Source of the DNA: Schlegelella_A sp036263655
GTDB lineage: Bacteria; Pseudomonadota; Gammaproteobacteria; Burkholderiales; Burkholderiaceae_C
Length of the DNA stretch: 64,000 nt
Direction: 5' to 3'
NCBI GenBank assembly: GCA_036263655.1
Contig: DATAGP010000052.1
Location: 1 to 64,000 of the forward strand
The position numbers were made by a program, and so were the translations under genes. This document shows positions 1 to 9,548 of this stretch, piece after piece. Numbering within the stretch: position 1 is the stretch's first letter; each line of letters opens with the position of its first letter. Under the pieces are notes generated by a model. That model did not search any database, had not been told where the DNA came from, and saw nothing but the letters and a program-made list of their open reading frames with translations.

Positions 1-409
<409 letters not shown>

Positions 410-546
410 CTATAACTTTGACGATTGTCGAAGTGAGTAAGACGCCTGCCGTTCTACAGACGAAGGGCGCATCAAGATCTGATTGCCGCGGAAGCGGTCG
501 ACTCTGCGAATTGGCTTACCAGCCGCCGAGCTGGAAGCGACGGTTA

Positions 547-662
547 TGCCTGATGACCATAGCGAGGTGGTCCCACTCCTTCCCATCCCGAACAGGACCG
601 TGAAACGCCTCTGCGCCGATGATAGTGCGGGTTCCCGTGTGAAAGTAGGACATCGTCAGGCT
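547..662 (+). rRNA. rrf: 5S ribosomal RNA
   Basis: About 116 nt, with the typical proteobacterial 5S layout: a 5' strand TGCCTGATGACC that pairs with the 3' strand ending CATCGTCAGGCT, the internal AGCGAGGTGGTCCCACTCC and CCCATCCCGAACAGG segments, and GAAACGCCTCTGCGCCGATG loop sequence. It lies directly downstream of the 23S gene on the same strand and is followed within 10 nt by an intrinsic terminator. The ends are set from the helix I pairing. Confidence 0.96.
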
Positions 663-670
663 ATTAATTC

Positions 671-706
671 AAAGGCCTCCGTCGTTATGACGGAGGCCTT
701 TTCGTT
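671..706 (+). terminator. Intrinsic terminator of the rRNA operon
   Basis: A 13-bp perfect inverted repeat (AAAGGCCTCCGTC, loop GTTAT, GACGGAGGCCTTT) is followed by TTCGTTTTCT. This is a classical Rho-independent terminator placed 9 nt after the 5S rRNA, ending the rrn operon before the lipase gene begins at 737. Confidence 0.95.
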
Positions 707-736
707 TTCTGCTCCTGACACGGCCATGGCACAAGC

Positions 737-1711
737 GTGAGGCTGGCAAACCTGCAGAGGACCACAACCTTGGCCCTGCTGGCGTTGGCACTGGCGTGGG
801 CCGCGTGGACAGTTCAGGCCGGCCGGCCGGGCCTCGCCTGGGCGGGCGCCGCTGTCATGGCATGCGGATACGCCGGCGTGCTCGCCCTCGAGTTCTGGCT
901 TCTGCGTCGCTCCTATCCGGTCGCCGACCCGCTTCGGCCCCGGGTTTCGCAACTCATCACTTGCTGGATCCAGGAGTGCGCCGTCGCGCCACGCGTGTTT
1001 CTGTGGCGGCAGCCGTTCCGTTCGCAGGTTCTCGCCGACTCTCTGCCGACCGGCGAGTCGCATCGCCGCGGTGTGCTCCTGGTCCATGGTTTCGCTTGCA
1101 ATCGCGGTCTGTGGAATCCGTGGATGCGCCGCCTCCGCGCGGCTGGCATTCCTTTCGCCGCGGTTAACCTGGAGCCGGTGTTCGGCTCCATCGACCGCTA
1201 CACCGACATCGTCGAGAAAGGCGTGCGGCTGCTCGAGGTCGCCACGGGCCAAGCCCCAATCATCGTCGCGCACAGCATGGGCGGGCTCGCGGTCCGGGCG
1301 TGGATTGCGCAAGGCCACGGTAGCCGCTTCCATCGGGTGGTCACGGTCGCCACGCCGCACCAGGGCACGCGGATGGCACGTCATGGCTTCACCCGCAACA
1401 CGCGGGAGATGCAGATCGGCAGCGAGTGGCTGAAGTCGCTGACGCGACGCGAGAATCCGTCCACGTTCAGCCGCTTCACATGCTTCTGGAGCCACTGCGA
1501 CAACATCGTCTTTCCTACCGCCAACGGGACTCTGCCGGGCGCTGACAACCGCCATCTAGCGGCGACGCCGCACGTCCAGATGGCGTATCACCCCGCGGTG
1601 CTCGACGCGGTGCTTGGCCTGCTCGAGGAGCCGGGAGCAACCGTCAGTCGAGGCTCGTCCGCCGCGCCACGTTCTGGGCGAGATGCAGCGTCGCCTCCGC
1701 TGACAGGTTGA
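737..1711 (+). CDS. Membrane-anchored alpha/beta-hydrolase (triacylglycerol lipase/esterase family)
   Basis: A 324-aa protein with a GTG start; the nearby ATG at 726 runs into a stop. The N-terminus has two hydrophobic stretches (about residues 11-28 and 33-55), so it is probably held in the inner membrane. The catalytic domain begins near residue 110. The oxyanion-hole LLVHGF lies at 114-119 and the nucleophile elbow AHSMGG at 178-183 (Ser180). Asp255 and His279 are candidate triad partners. ATPHQG (205-210) is typical of the lipase/PGAP1-like group. The physiological substrate is unknown. The gene follows the rRNA terminator, and its last 68 bp overlap the 3' end of the convergent HDOD gene. 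Confidence 0.85.
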   Translation: MRLANLQRTTTLALLALALAWAAWTVQAGRPGLAWAGAAVMACGYAGVLALEFWLLRRSYPVADPLRPRVSQLITCWIQECAVAPRVFLWRQPFRSQVLADSLPTGESHRRGVLLVHGFACNRGLWNPWMRRLRAAGIPFAAVNLEPVFGSIDRYTDIVEKGVRLLEVATGQAPIIVAHSMGGLAVRAWIAQGHGSRFHRVVTVATPHQGTRMARHGFTRNTREMQIGSEWLKSLTRRENPSTFSRFTCFWSHCDNIVFPTANGTLPGADNRHLAATPHVQMAYHPAVLDAVLGLLEEPGATVSRGSSAAPRSGRDAASPPLTG

Positions 1712-2510
1712 GCAGCTCGGCGACATCCGCGATGTCGTCGGCGAGCGCGGGGTTGTCCCATCCGTCGTGGGTGTGCCGGGCCAGCCGGGCGGCCAGAGCG
1801 ACCGTGCGCGCGCCCGCATGACTGGCCTGGTGGCTCACGCCGATCTCGCAGAGCAGGCCGGGGAGCTGCCATTCGGCAACGAGAGCGTGCTGCAGGTCGG
1901 CCAGCTCGACGCCGAGGACCTCACGCTGGGCAAGGCTCGAGCGCATCCTGGGGGCCCGCGCCTGCGTCCGGGCGATGCGCAAGGCCAGGCGCGGCGCGTG
2001 GCACCAGAGCAGGAGCTCGGCAAACTCGTGCAGCAACGCCGCCGCATGCACTGCCGCCGCATTCGGGTCGGTCCGGTGCACCGCGAAGGCAAGCGCGAAG
2101 TCGGCTCCTCGGTGCGCCCGCTGGAGCACGCGATGCAGGCCGGCCAGGGCGGCGGGCTCGCTGGCGAGCAGCTCCTCAACGGAAACCTGGGTCGGAAACG
2201 CCCGGAAGAACGGCGTGATACCCAGCATGACGAGGGCGGACGTCACGGTCTCGGGTGCGGTGATGACGCGTCGGCCGCGATGCGACGACGAGTACGCCAG
2301 CACCTTGAGCGTCATCAGGGGGTCGCCGGCGATCAGCTCGCCGATTCCGTTCGCGTCGGTGCGGTCCTCGTTGGCCCGCAGTGCTTCCAGCGAGTCGGCC
2401 GTTTCCTGCAGGACCGGAATCTCCGACGCACGGAAGTGCGCCACCCAGTCGGCGAGCGCCGGCAGAGGCTCGAGAAGCTCGCGACGGACCGTCTGCGCAG
2501 GCTCGGTCAT
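1644..2510 (-). CDS. HDOD domain protein
   Basis: A 288-aa cytoplasmic protein. The segment from about residue 15 to 215 has the HDOD pattern: a Pro-Leu-Pro-Ala-Leu opening, LIAGDPLMTLKVLAYSSS, SALVMLGITPFF, and HAAALLHEFAELLLW in place of an HD metal site. HDOD proteins are non-catalytic regulators tied to signalling, motility or stress; the target here is unknown. There is no GGDEF, EAL or receiver domain. The gene is convergent with the lipase, overlapping it by 68 bp, and divergent from the aldo/keto reductase across a 192-bp gap. No clear ribosome binding site precedes the ATG. Confidence 0.8.
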   Translation of the reverse strand: MTEPAQTVRRELLEPLPALADWVAHFRASEIPVLQETADSLEALRANEDRTDANGIGELIAGDPLMTLKVLAYSSSHRGRRVITAPETVTSALVMLGITPFFRAFPTQVSVEELLASEPAALAGLHRVLQRAHRGADFALAFAVHRTDPNAAAVHAAALLHEFAELLLWCHAPRLALRIARTQARAPRMRSSLAQREVLGVELADLQHALVAEWQLPGLLCEIGVSHQASHAGARTVALAARLARHTHDGWDNPALADDIADVAELLNLSAEATLHLAQNVARRTSLD

Positions 2511-2702
2511 TGCATCGGATGAGGGTGTGCTGGGGCGGCGGCAGGGCGCTCGTCAGAGCGCGCCGTTCCGACGCGGTCCTGCCGAGTCTGCGCCAGCCGG
2601 GCACCGGTGCATCCGGACTGGAAGCGGGTCTTTGCCCGTCAAAACAAAGCTTCTCGCACGGGTCCTATAGTGATGCGGACCTGATCCACGAGTGAGTGAT
2701 CC

Positions 2703-3551
2703 ATGGTGATCTTTCCGGGCCCCGAGCCTCGCCCCGCGCTGGGCCTCGGCACGTGGCGGATGGGCGAGTCCGCGGCGAAGCGTCGAGCCGAGACGGCCGC
2801 CGTCCGGCTCGCGCTCGACATGGGCTGGCGAGTCATCGACACCGCCGAGATGTACGGCGAGGGCGGCGCAGAGGAGGTCGTCGGCGCCGCCGTGGCCGAA
2901 GCGCTTCGCGCCGGCAAGCTGTCGCGTGACGATCTGTTCGTCGTCAGCAAGGTCTATCCGCACAACGCCTCGGCGGCCGGGGTCGAGCGGGCGTGCGAGC
3001 GCAGCCTCAAGCGGCTGCGACTCGACCACCTCGACGCCTACCTGCTGCACTGGCGCGGCAGCGTGCCGCTCGCCGAGACGGTGAGCGCCTTCGAATCCCT
3101 ACGAGAGCGCGGTCGGATCCGCCACTGGGGCGTGAGCAACTTCGATCTCAACGACATGCAGGAGCTGATGGACGTCGACGGCGGCACGCGCTGCGCGACG
3201 AACCAGGTCTACTACTCCCTCACCGCTCGGGGCGCCGGCTTCGATCTCCTGCCATGGCAGCAGGCGCGCGGCATCGTCACCATGGCCTATTCACCCGTCG
3301 ATCAGGGCAGCCTGGCGCGAAACGCCGCGCTGACGCGACTGGCGCAGGCACGCGGCACGACGGCGGCGCAGCTCGCGCTTGCATGGCTGCTCGCCCAGCC
3401 CGGGGTGATGGCGATTCCGAAAGCGGTCCGCGAGGCGCATCTCCGCGAAAACCTCGCGTCGGGGTCGCTGGCGCTGACGGCCGCCGAGCTGGCGGCGCTG
3501 GACGGGATCTTTCCGCCTCCCGCGGGCAAGACTGCCCTGGCGATGCGCTGA
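2703..3551 (+). CDS. Aldo/keto reductase
   Basis: A 282-aa single-domain (beta/alpha)8 oxidoreductase, the normal length for the family. It uses NAD(P)H to reduce carbonyl substrates. The AKR catalytic tetrad is present: Asp46 and Tyr51 in VIDTAEMYGEG, Lys83 in VVSKVYP and His116 in LLHWRG. GVSNFD and the C-terminal IPKAVREAHLREN cofactor segment are also typical. A possible -10 element (TATAGT, 2666-2671) lies upstream, without a convincing -35. The physiological substrate cannot be read from the sequence. The gene is convergent with amn. Confidence 0.9.
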   Translation: MVIFPGPEPRPALGLGTWRMGESAAKRRAETAAVRLALDMGWRVIDTAEMYGEGGAEEVVGAAVAEALRAGKLSRDDLFVVSKVYPHNASAAGVERACERSLKRLRLDHLDAYLLHWRGSVPLAETVSAFESLRERGRIRHWGVSNFDLNDMQELMDVDGGTRCATNQVYYSLTARGAGFDLLPWQQARGIVTMAYSPVDQGSLARNAALTRLAQARGTTAAQLALAWLLAQPGVMAIPKAVREAHLRENLASGSLALTAAELAALDGIFPPPAGKTALAMR

Positions 3552-3599
3552 CGACGTTCCCTGCGCTCCGCTGCCCTCCTCGCCGGGCTCCATCCGCGA

Positions 3600-5099
3600 C
3601 TACTGAAAGGCGACTTCGGCGAAGCTGCGGAGCTTCCGGCTGTGCAGCTGGTCGACGCCGGAGTTGCGCAGCAGCTCGATGGCCCGGATGCCGATGCGCA
3701 GGTGCTGGTCGACTCGCTCGCGGTAGAAGTGGTTGGCCATGCCCGGCAGCTTGATCTCGCCGTGCAGCGGCTTGTCGCTGACGCACAGCAGCGTCCCGTA
3801 CGGCACCCGGAAACGGAAGCCGTTGGCAGCGATGGTGGCGCTCTCCATGTCGAGAGCGATCGCGCGGCTCTGGCTGAAGCGCCGCTCGGGCGTGGACAGC
3901 GCGTGGCGGGACGGCAGCAGCTCCCAGTTGCGGTTGTCGGTGCTCGCCACGGTGCCCGTGCGCATGATCCGCTTCAGCTCGTAGCCCTTCAGCTGCGTCA
4001 CCTCGGCGACCGCTTCCTCCAGCGCCACCTGCACCTCCGCCAGGGCAGGGATGGGCACCCAGAGCGGCAAATCCTCGTCCAGCACGTGGTCCTCGCGGAC
4101 GTAGCCGTGCGCCAGCACGTAGTCGCCGAGCTGCTGCGTGTTCCGCAGGCCGGCACAGTGTCCGAGCATCACCCAGGCATGCGGCCGCAGGACGGCGATG
4201 TGGTCCGTGATCGTCTTCGCGTTGGCCGGGCCGACGCCGATGTTGACCATGGTGATGCCGCTGCCGTCGTGGCGCACCAGGTGATAGGCCGGCATCTGCG
4301 GCAGGCGCGGCGGCGTCACGCCCATGTCGTCGCCGGGGCGCGCCGGCTCGCCGCGCGGCCGCTCGATGACGTTGCCCGGCTCGACGAAGGCGTCGTACTT
4401 CTCGGTGCCGGGGGCCCCGGCCATCGCCTCGTGACCGAGGCGCACGAACTCGTCGATGTAGAACTGGTAGTTGGTGAACAGGACGAAGTTCTGGAAATGC
4501 CCGGGGTCGGTGCCCGTGTAGTGGCGCAGGCGGTGCAGCGAGTAGTCGACCCGCGGCGCCGTGAACAGGGCCAGCGGGGCGGCTTCGCCCGCCGCGGCGA
4601 CGAAGGTGCCGTTGGCGATGCCGTCGTCCATCGCTCCGAGGTTGGGGAGGTCGAACACGTCGCGCAGCAGCAGCCGCCGCTCCGCGCTGAGGCTGCCCTC
4701 GATATGGTCGTGCTCGTCGAAGGAAAAGTGCACCGGCATCGGCTGGACGCTGGTGCCCACTTCCAGTGAGACCTTGTGGTTCTGGAGGAGCAGGCGAAAC
4801 TGCTCGAGGTAGTAGGTGGCGAAGAGATCCGGCCGCGTGAGCGTCGTTTCGTAGGTGCCCGGTCCGGCGACGAAGCCGTAGCTGAGGCGCGAATCGGCTC
4901 TTGCCACGGTGTCCGTGTGCACGCGCACGAACGGGTAGCAGGCGCGCACATGGCCCCCCGGCGCCTTGCCGTCGACGAACGCCTGCAGCGCATGGCGCAG
5001 GTGGTTGACGCTGGCTTCGTAGATCTCCCGGACGCGCGCGAGCGCAGCCGTCGCATCGTCGAAGCGCGCGGGCGCGATGAAGGCCGGGCCGATCGTCAC
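3600..5099 (-). CDS. amn: AMP nucleosidase
   Basis: Hydrolyses AMP to adenine and ribose 5-phosphate, adjusting the adenylate pool. I chose the GTG start at 5099, giving 499 aa, because the homologous region begins there (VTIGPAFIAPARFDDA). An upstream ATG at 5213 would add 38 Arg/Pro/His-rich residues unlike the family. The N-terminal AMN-specific domain (residues ~1-190, with GTYETTLTRPDLF) is followed by a nucleoside-phosphorylase-fold domain containing NIGVGPANAKT, MLGHCAGLR and ALDMESATIAA, which carries the catalytic pocket. The gene is convergent with the aldo/keto reductase and divergent from dadA. Confidence 0.93.
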   Translation of the reverse strand: MTIGPAFIAPARFDDATAALARVREIYEASVNHLRHALQAFVDGKAPGGHVRACYPFVRVHTDTVARADSRLSYGFVAGPGTYETTLTRPDLFATYYLEQFRLLLQNHKVSLEVGTSVQPMPVHFSFDEHDHIEGSLSAERRLLLRDVFDLPNLGAMDDGIANGTFVAAAGEAAPLALFTAPRVDYSLHRLRHYTGTDPGHFQNFVLFTNYQFYIDEFVRLGHEAMAGAPGTEKYDAFVEPGNVIERPRGEPARPGDDMGVTPPRLPQMPAYHLVRHDGSGITMVNIGVGPANAKTITDHIAVLRPHAWVMLGHCAGLRNTQQLGDYVLAHGYVREDHVLDEDLPLWVPIPALAEVQVALEEAVAEVTQLKGYELKRIMRTGTVASTDNRNWELLPSRHALSTPERRFSQSRAIALDMESATIAANGFRFRVPYGTLLCVSDKPLHGEIKLPGMANHFYRERVDQHLRIGIRAIELLRNSGVDQLHSRKLRSFAEVAFQ

Positions 5100-5320
5100 G
5101 GGCGCACGGGCCGGCGCGCCAGGGCGGCTGCGGCAGGAAGCGGGTGGGGGGTGGGAGCCATGAGGATGATCGCCGCGCCTCCTGCGCCGGGCAGCGTGCA
5201 AAATCGCGCGCACGTCGAATGATGCCGTACACCGATGACCCAGGAACGCGTCGCGACGATCCGGTCGGCCCCCGCCAGCGCCCGCTTCGGCACACGCGCT
5301 GAGCCTCGGCGGCCGCGGGC

Positions 5321-6586
5321 ATGAGAGTCCTCGTCCTCGGCGCCGGCGTCATCGGCGTGAGCGCCGCGTACGAGCTGGCGGGGGTCGGCCACCAGGTGAC
5401 GGTCGTCGATCGCCAGCCGGCTCCGGCGCTGGAGACCAGCTTCGCCAACGCCGGCGAGGTCTCGCCGGGCTACTCGGCGCCATGGGCCGGCCCGGGCGTG
5501 CCGCTCAAGGCGCTGAAATGGCTGGCGATGCACCACCGCCCGCTCGTCATCCGGCCGCACATCGATCCGGCCATGATCCGCTGGTGCCTGGCCATGCTGC
5601 GCAACTGCACGGCCGCGCGCTACCAGATCAACAAGTCGCGCATGGTTCGTCTTGCCGAGTACAGCCGCGACTGCTTGCGCGCCTTGCGGGCCGCCACCGC
5701 GATCCCCTACGACGAGCGCATGCAGGGGACGCTGCAGCTGTTCAGGACCCAGAAGCAGTTCGACGACAGCGCGAGCGACATCGCCGTGCTGCGCGCCCAT
5801 GGCGTCAGCTTCGAGCTGCTCGGCCGCGATGGCTGCCTGCGTCACGAGCCGGCGCTCGCCCGGGTTCGGGAGAAGTTCGTCGGCGGGCTGCTGCTTCCCG
5901 GCGACGAGACCGGCGACTGCTTCAAGTTCACGCAGGCGCTGGCTGGCCTGGCGGCCGAGCGCGGCGCCGAGTTCCGCTTCGGCGTCCATGTCCGCGGTCT
6001 GGTGCGCAGCGGCGAGCGCCTGTTCGGCGTCGCCACCGACACCGGCACCTACGCAGCCGATGCCTACGTGCTCGCTCTCGGCAGCTACTCGCCCTTGCTG
6101 CTTCGCCCGATCGGTCTCCGACTGCCGGTGTACCCGGTCAAGGGCTACTCGATTACGGTGCCGATCACCGACGCTGCGGGAGCGCCCGAGTCGACGGTGA
6201 TGGACGAGACGCACAAGGTGGCCGTCACCCGTCTCGGCGACCGGATCCGTGCCGGCGGCACGGCCGAGCTCGCCGGCTACACGCTGAAGCTGCACGAGGC
6301 TCGGCGCCGCACCCTCGCCCACGTCGTGACCGATCTCTTCCCGCGGGGCGGCGACGTATCGCGGGCCGACTTCTGGTGCGGCCTGCGTCCGATGACGCCC
6401 GACGGCACGCCGGTGATCGGGGCGACGCCGATCGCGAATCTCTTCCTCGCCACGGGCCACGGCACGCTGGGCTGGACCATGGCGGCCGGAACGGCCCGCA
6501 TCATCGCCGACGTCGTCTCCGGACGAACGCCCGGCATCGACCTGGCCGGGCTCACCATCGCCCGCTACGGCGCAGCCCTGCGCTGA
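5321..6586 (+). CDS. dadA: D-amino acid dehydrogenase
   Basis: A 421-aa FAD-dependent DAO-family enzyme that oxidises D-amino acids (classically D-alanine) to 2-oxo acids and passes electrons to the respiratory chain at the inner membrane. The N-terminal dinucleotide-binding motif GAGVIG (7-12) is followed by the DadA-type SFANAGEVSPGYSAPWAGPG. The C-terminal part has VKGYSITVPI, WCGLRPMTPDGTPVIG and NLFLATGHGTLGWT, all typical of DadA, and the length matches. No racemase or Lrp-type regulator gene is adjacent. The next gene starts 12 bp downstream, so the two may be cotranscribed. Confidence 0.92.
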   Translation: MRVLVLGAGVIGVSAAYELAGVGHQVTVVDRQPAPALETSFANAGEVSPGYSAPWAGPGVPLKALKWLAMHHRPLVIRPHIDPAMIRWCLAMLRNCTAARYQINKSRMVRLAEYSRDCLRALRAATAIPYDERMQGTLQLFRTQKQFDDSASDIAVLRAHGVSFELLGRDGCLRHEPALARVREKFVGGLLLPGDETGDCFKFTQALAGLAAERGAEFRFGVHVRGLVRSGERLFGVATDTGTYAADAYVLALGSYSPLLLRPIGLRLPVYPVKGYSITVPITDAAGAPESTVMDETHKVAVTRLGDRIRAGGTAELAGYTLKLHEARRRTLAHVVTDLFPRGGDVSRADFWCGLRPMTPDGTPVIGATPIANLFLATGHGTLGWTMAAGTARIIADVVSGRTPGIDLAGLTIARYGAALR

Positions 6587-6597
6587 GGCGCCATCGC

Positions 6598-8423
6598 GTG
6601 GCCGTCGTCGAGATCCGCTCGCCCGTCGACGGCAGCATCGTCGGCGTGCCGGTCACGGCCGGGCAGAGCGTGCGCCCGGGCGATGTGCTCGCGGTCGTCG
6701 AAGCGATGAAGATGGAGCACGAGATCCGCAGCGACCAGGACGCGGACGTCGTGTCGGTGCGCGGTCGGGTGGGCGAAGTCGTCGGTGCGGGCGAGTTGCT
6801 GCTGGTGCTGCGCGCCGGCACCGCCGTCGCGGCGGGAAGTCCCGCCGACGCGGCCGACGTGCCGGCGTCGGCCGCTGAAACGCGCGCCGACCTTCAGGAG
6901 CTGCGCGCCCGCGAAGCCTGGCTCGCCGACGCGAACCGGCCGGACGCGGTCGCGAAGCGGCGCGCGCGGGGCCTGCGCACCGCCCGCGAGAACGTGGCCG
7001 ACCTCTGCGACCCCGGCAGCTTCGTCGAGTACGGCGCGCTGGCCATCGCCGCGCAGCGGAGCCGGCGGAGCCTCGACGACCTCATCCGCAACACGCCCGC
7101 CGACGGCATGGTCACCGGCATCGGAACGATCAACGGCACACGCTTCGCCGCCGAGCGGACGCGCGCCGTCGTCATGGCCTACGACGCCACCGTGCTCGCC
7201 GGGACGCAGGGCATGCGCAACCACCAGAAGACCGACCGCATGCTCGGCATCGCCGCAGCGCAGGGCCTGCCCGTCGTGCTCTTCGCCGAAGGCGGCGGCG
7301 CCGGCCGGGCGACGTCGACATGCCGATCGTCGCCGGCCTCCACGTTCCCACCTTCGCGAGCTTCGCCCGCCTGAGCGGCCGGGTGCCGGTGCTCGGCATC
7401 GTCGCCGGGCGATGCTTCGCCGGCAACGCTGCCTTGCTGGGTTGCTGCGACACCATCCTCGCCACGCGCGATAGCACCATCGGCATGGGCGGACCGGCGA
7501 TGGTCGAAGGGGGCGGCCTCGGCTCCTTCGAGCCCGAGCAGATCGGCCCCAGCGACGTGCAGTCGCGCTCGGGCGTGATCGACGTGCTCGTCGCCGACGA
7601 GGCCGAGGCGGTGGCGGTGGCGCGCCGCTACCTCGGCATGTTCCAGGGTCGCCTCGCCGAGTGGCGGGAGAACGAGGCGACGGCGTTGCGCGAGCTGTTG
7701 CCTGCCAACCGGCTGCGGGTATACGACGTCCGGGCGATCGTCGAGGGCGTCGTCGACGAGGGATCGATGCTCGAGCTTCGCGCCGGCTTCGGCATCGGCC
7801 TGGTGACCGCGCTGGGGCGTGTCGAAGGCCGGCCGCTCGGCGTCCTGGCCAACAACCCGGCCCACCTTGGCGGCGCCATCGACGCCGATGCGGCCGACAA
7901 GGCCGCCCGCTTCATGCAGCTGTGCGACGCGCACGGCCTGCCGATCGTCTCGCTCATCGACACGCCGGGGTTCATGGTCGGCCCCGAGGTCGAGAGTCGC
8001 GGCCAGGTGCGGCACGTCAGCCGGATGTTCGTCGCCGCCGCGCATCTGCGGGTGCCCGTGGTGGCCGTCGTGCTGCGCAAGGCCTACGGTCTGGGGGCGA
8101 TGGCCATGGCGGCAGGCGGCCTGCAGGCGCCGCTGGCAACCGCCGCCTGGCCGAGCGGCGAGTTCGGAGCCATGGGGCTCGAAGGCGCGGTCGATCTGGG
8201 CTATCGCAAGGAGCTGCAGCAGGCGGCCGTCGGCGCCGACCGAGAGGCGCTGCGCACGCGTCTCATCGCCGAGCAGTACGAGAAGGGCAAGGCCATCAAC
8301 ATGGCCGCCACGCTGGAGATCGATGCCGTCATCGACCCGGCCGACACCCGGCGCTGGATCGCTTCAGCACTCGCCAGCGCGAACACGCCCGCGCGTGGGT
8401 CGAGATTCATCGATCCCTGGTAG
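6598..8423 (+). pseudogene. Biotin-carrier/acyl-CoA carboxylase carboxyltransferase fusion, frameshifted
   Basis: Translation from GTG 6598 gives a biotinyl domain (residues ~1-75, biotin-acceptor Lys38 in EAMKME) and then the N-terminal half of an acyl-CoA carboxylase carboxyltransferase (ARENVADLCDPGSFVEYG). The frame breaks near 7300 and ends at 7374. The rest of the domain continues in another frame from about 7300 to 8423 (MPIVAGLHVPTFASFARLSG to the end, including IDTPGFMVGPE). Adding one G after 7300 restores the family motif EGGGGRPGDVDMP and a single ~608-aa protein. Both halves are otherwise intact, so this is either a recent 1-nt deletion or a sequence error. The substrate is unknown, and the needed biotin carboxylase is not in the window. 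Confidence 0.85.
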
Positions 8424-8457
8424 CGGCACGGGCCGCGGCTGGCCGCCGGGGAGCCGG

Positions 8458-8642
8458 TCAGGGGCGCTCGCCGCCGACAGCCGCGGGCGCGTCGGGCCAG
8501 TTCTTCGCCTGCAGTGCAGGGTCGGCGGCTTCGTAGCCGATCACCACCGCATCATCGCCGGGGTCCAGGGAGGCCGTGCTCGCCGTCGTCGATGCACCCG
8601 AGAGGTACCAGCGCCTGACGTCGTCGCGGTAGGCCCTGCCCT
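8458..8642 (-). pseudogene. Possible remnant of a coding sequence, no start codon
   Basis: The 272-bp gap before the DUF72 gene contains a ~60-codon open stretch on the minus strand, bounded upstream by a TAG at 8643-8641 and with no usable start. The translation reads like real protein (for example DPGDDAVVIGYEAADPAL and QAKNWPDAP), and about 87% of third codon positions are G or C, as in the genes around it. I do not recognise a family. It may be the 3' end of a degraded gene. The alternative is a chance open frame, which is common at this GC content. Confidence 0.25.
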
Positions 8643-8695
8643 ACAAGCGCCGTGGCGGTTTGACTCGGCCCGGGAGCGTCCCCGATCATCGGGCG

Positions 8696-9529
8696 ATGAC
8701 CAGGAAAAAAGTATCGGCCGGTGCCATCCGGGTAGGCGTCGGCGGCTGGACCTTCGAGCCGTGGCGGGACAACTTCTATCCGCGCGGGCTGAGGCATGAC
8801 GACGAACTGGCCCATGCGAGCCGGCAGCTGACGTCGATCGAGATCAACGGCACCTACTACCGCCTGCAGAGCGCCGCCTCGTTCGCGAAATGGCGCGAGG
8901 CGACCCCCGACGATTTCGTGTTCACGGTGAAAGCGAGCCGCTACTCGACGAACCGCAAGATCCTGGGCGAGGCCGGCGAGTCGATCGAGCGCTTCTTCGC
9001 CAGCGGCCTCGCCGAGCTCGGCAGCAAGCTCGGCCCCATCGTCTGGCAGTTCGCTCCGACCAAGGTCTTCGACCCCGACGACTTCGCCGCTTTCCTGAAG
9101 CTCCTGCCGGCGAGGCTCGGCTCACTGCCCCTTCGTCACGCCATGGAGGTGCGCCACAAGAGCTTCATGAGCCCCGACTACCTCGCGCTCGCGCGCCGGC
9201 ACAAGGTGGCGACGGTGTTCGCCGACTCCGACGACTACCCCTCCTTCGCCGACCTCAGCGCAGACTTCGTCTATGCGCGCTTGATGAAGACCCAGCCAGG
9301 CGAGCCGACCGGCTATGCGCCGGCGCAGATCGCTTTCTGGGCCCGGTGCGCGCGCGCTTGGGCAGCCGGCGGGGCGCCGAGCGATGTCCCGACGATCGAC
9401 CCTGCCGCGACCCCGACGGCCACGCCGCGTGACGTGTTCATGTTCTTCATTAGCGGCGCCAAGGAGCGTGCCCCGGCGGCCGCCGTCGCGACCCTCGCCG
9501 AGCTCGGCTGGGTGCCCTCGGCCCGCTGA
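8696..9529 (+). CDS. DUF72 domain protein
   Basis: A 277-aa protein covering the whole DUF72 (YecE-like) TIM-barrel fold. It opens with RVGVGGWTFEPWRDNFYP and continues with LTSIEINGTYYRLQ, KASRYSTNRK, WQFAPTKVFDPDDFAAFL and MEVRHKSF. The biochemical function of the family is not established. I chose the ATG at 8696; a TTG at 8660 would add 12 residues not expected in the family. It stands alone between the frameshifted carboxyltransferase and the convergent DUF1328 gene. Confidence 0.85.
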   Translation: MTRKKVSAGAIRVGVGGWTFEPWRDNFYPRGLRHDDELAHASRQLTSIEINGTYYRLQSAASFAKWREATPDDFVFTVKASRYSTNRKILGEAGESIERFFASGLAELGSKLGPIVWQFAPTKVFDPDDFAAFLKLLPARLGSLPLRHAMEVRHKSFMSPDYLALARRHKVATVFADSDDYPSFADLSADFVYARLMKTQPGEPTGYAPAQIAFWARCARAWAAGGAPSDVPTIDPAATPTATPRDVFMFFISGAKERAPAAAVATLAELGWVPSAR

Positions 9530-9548
9530 ATGGGCCGCGCTCAGGGCG

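Noticed and set aside
410..546. tRNA gene in the 23S-5S spacer
   Set aside because: No cloverleaf or TTCGA-type T-loop was found in the 137-nt spacer.
2643..2671. Full sigma-70 promoter for the aldo/keto reductase
   Set aside because: TATAGT fits a -10, but no acceptable -35 lies at 16-18 bp, so it was only mentioned in the gene entry.
3277..5448. 723-codon minus-strand frame over the amn region
   Set aside because: Arg/Pro-rich shadow in another frame of amn and running into the aldo/keto reductase gene; no domain visible.
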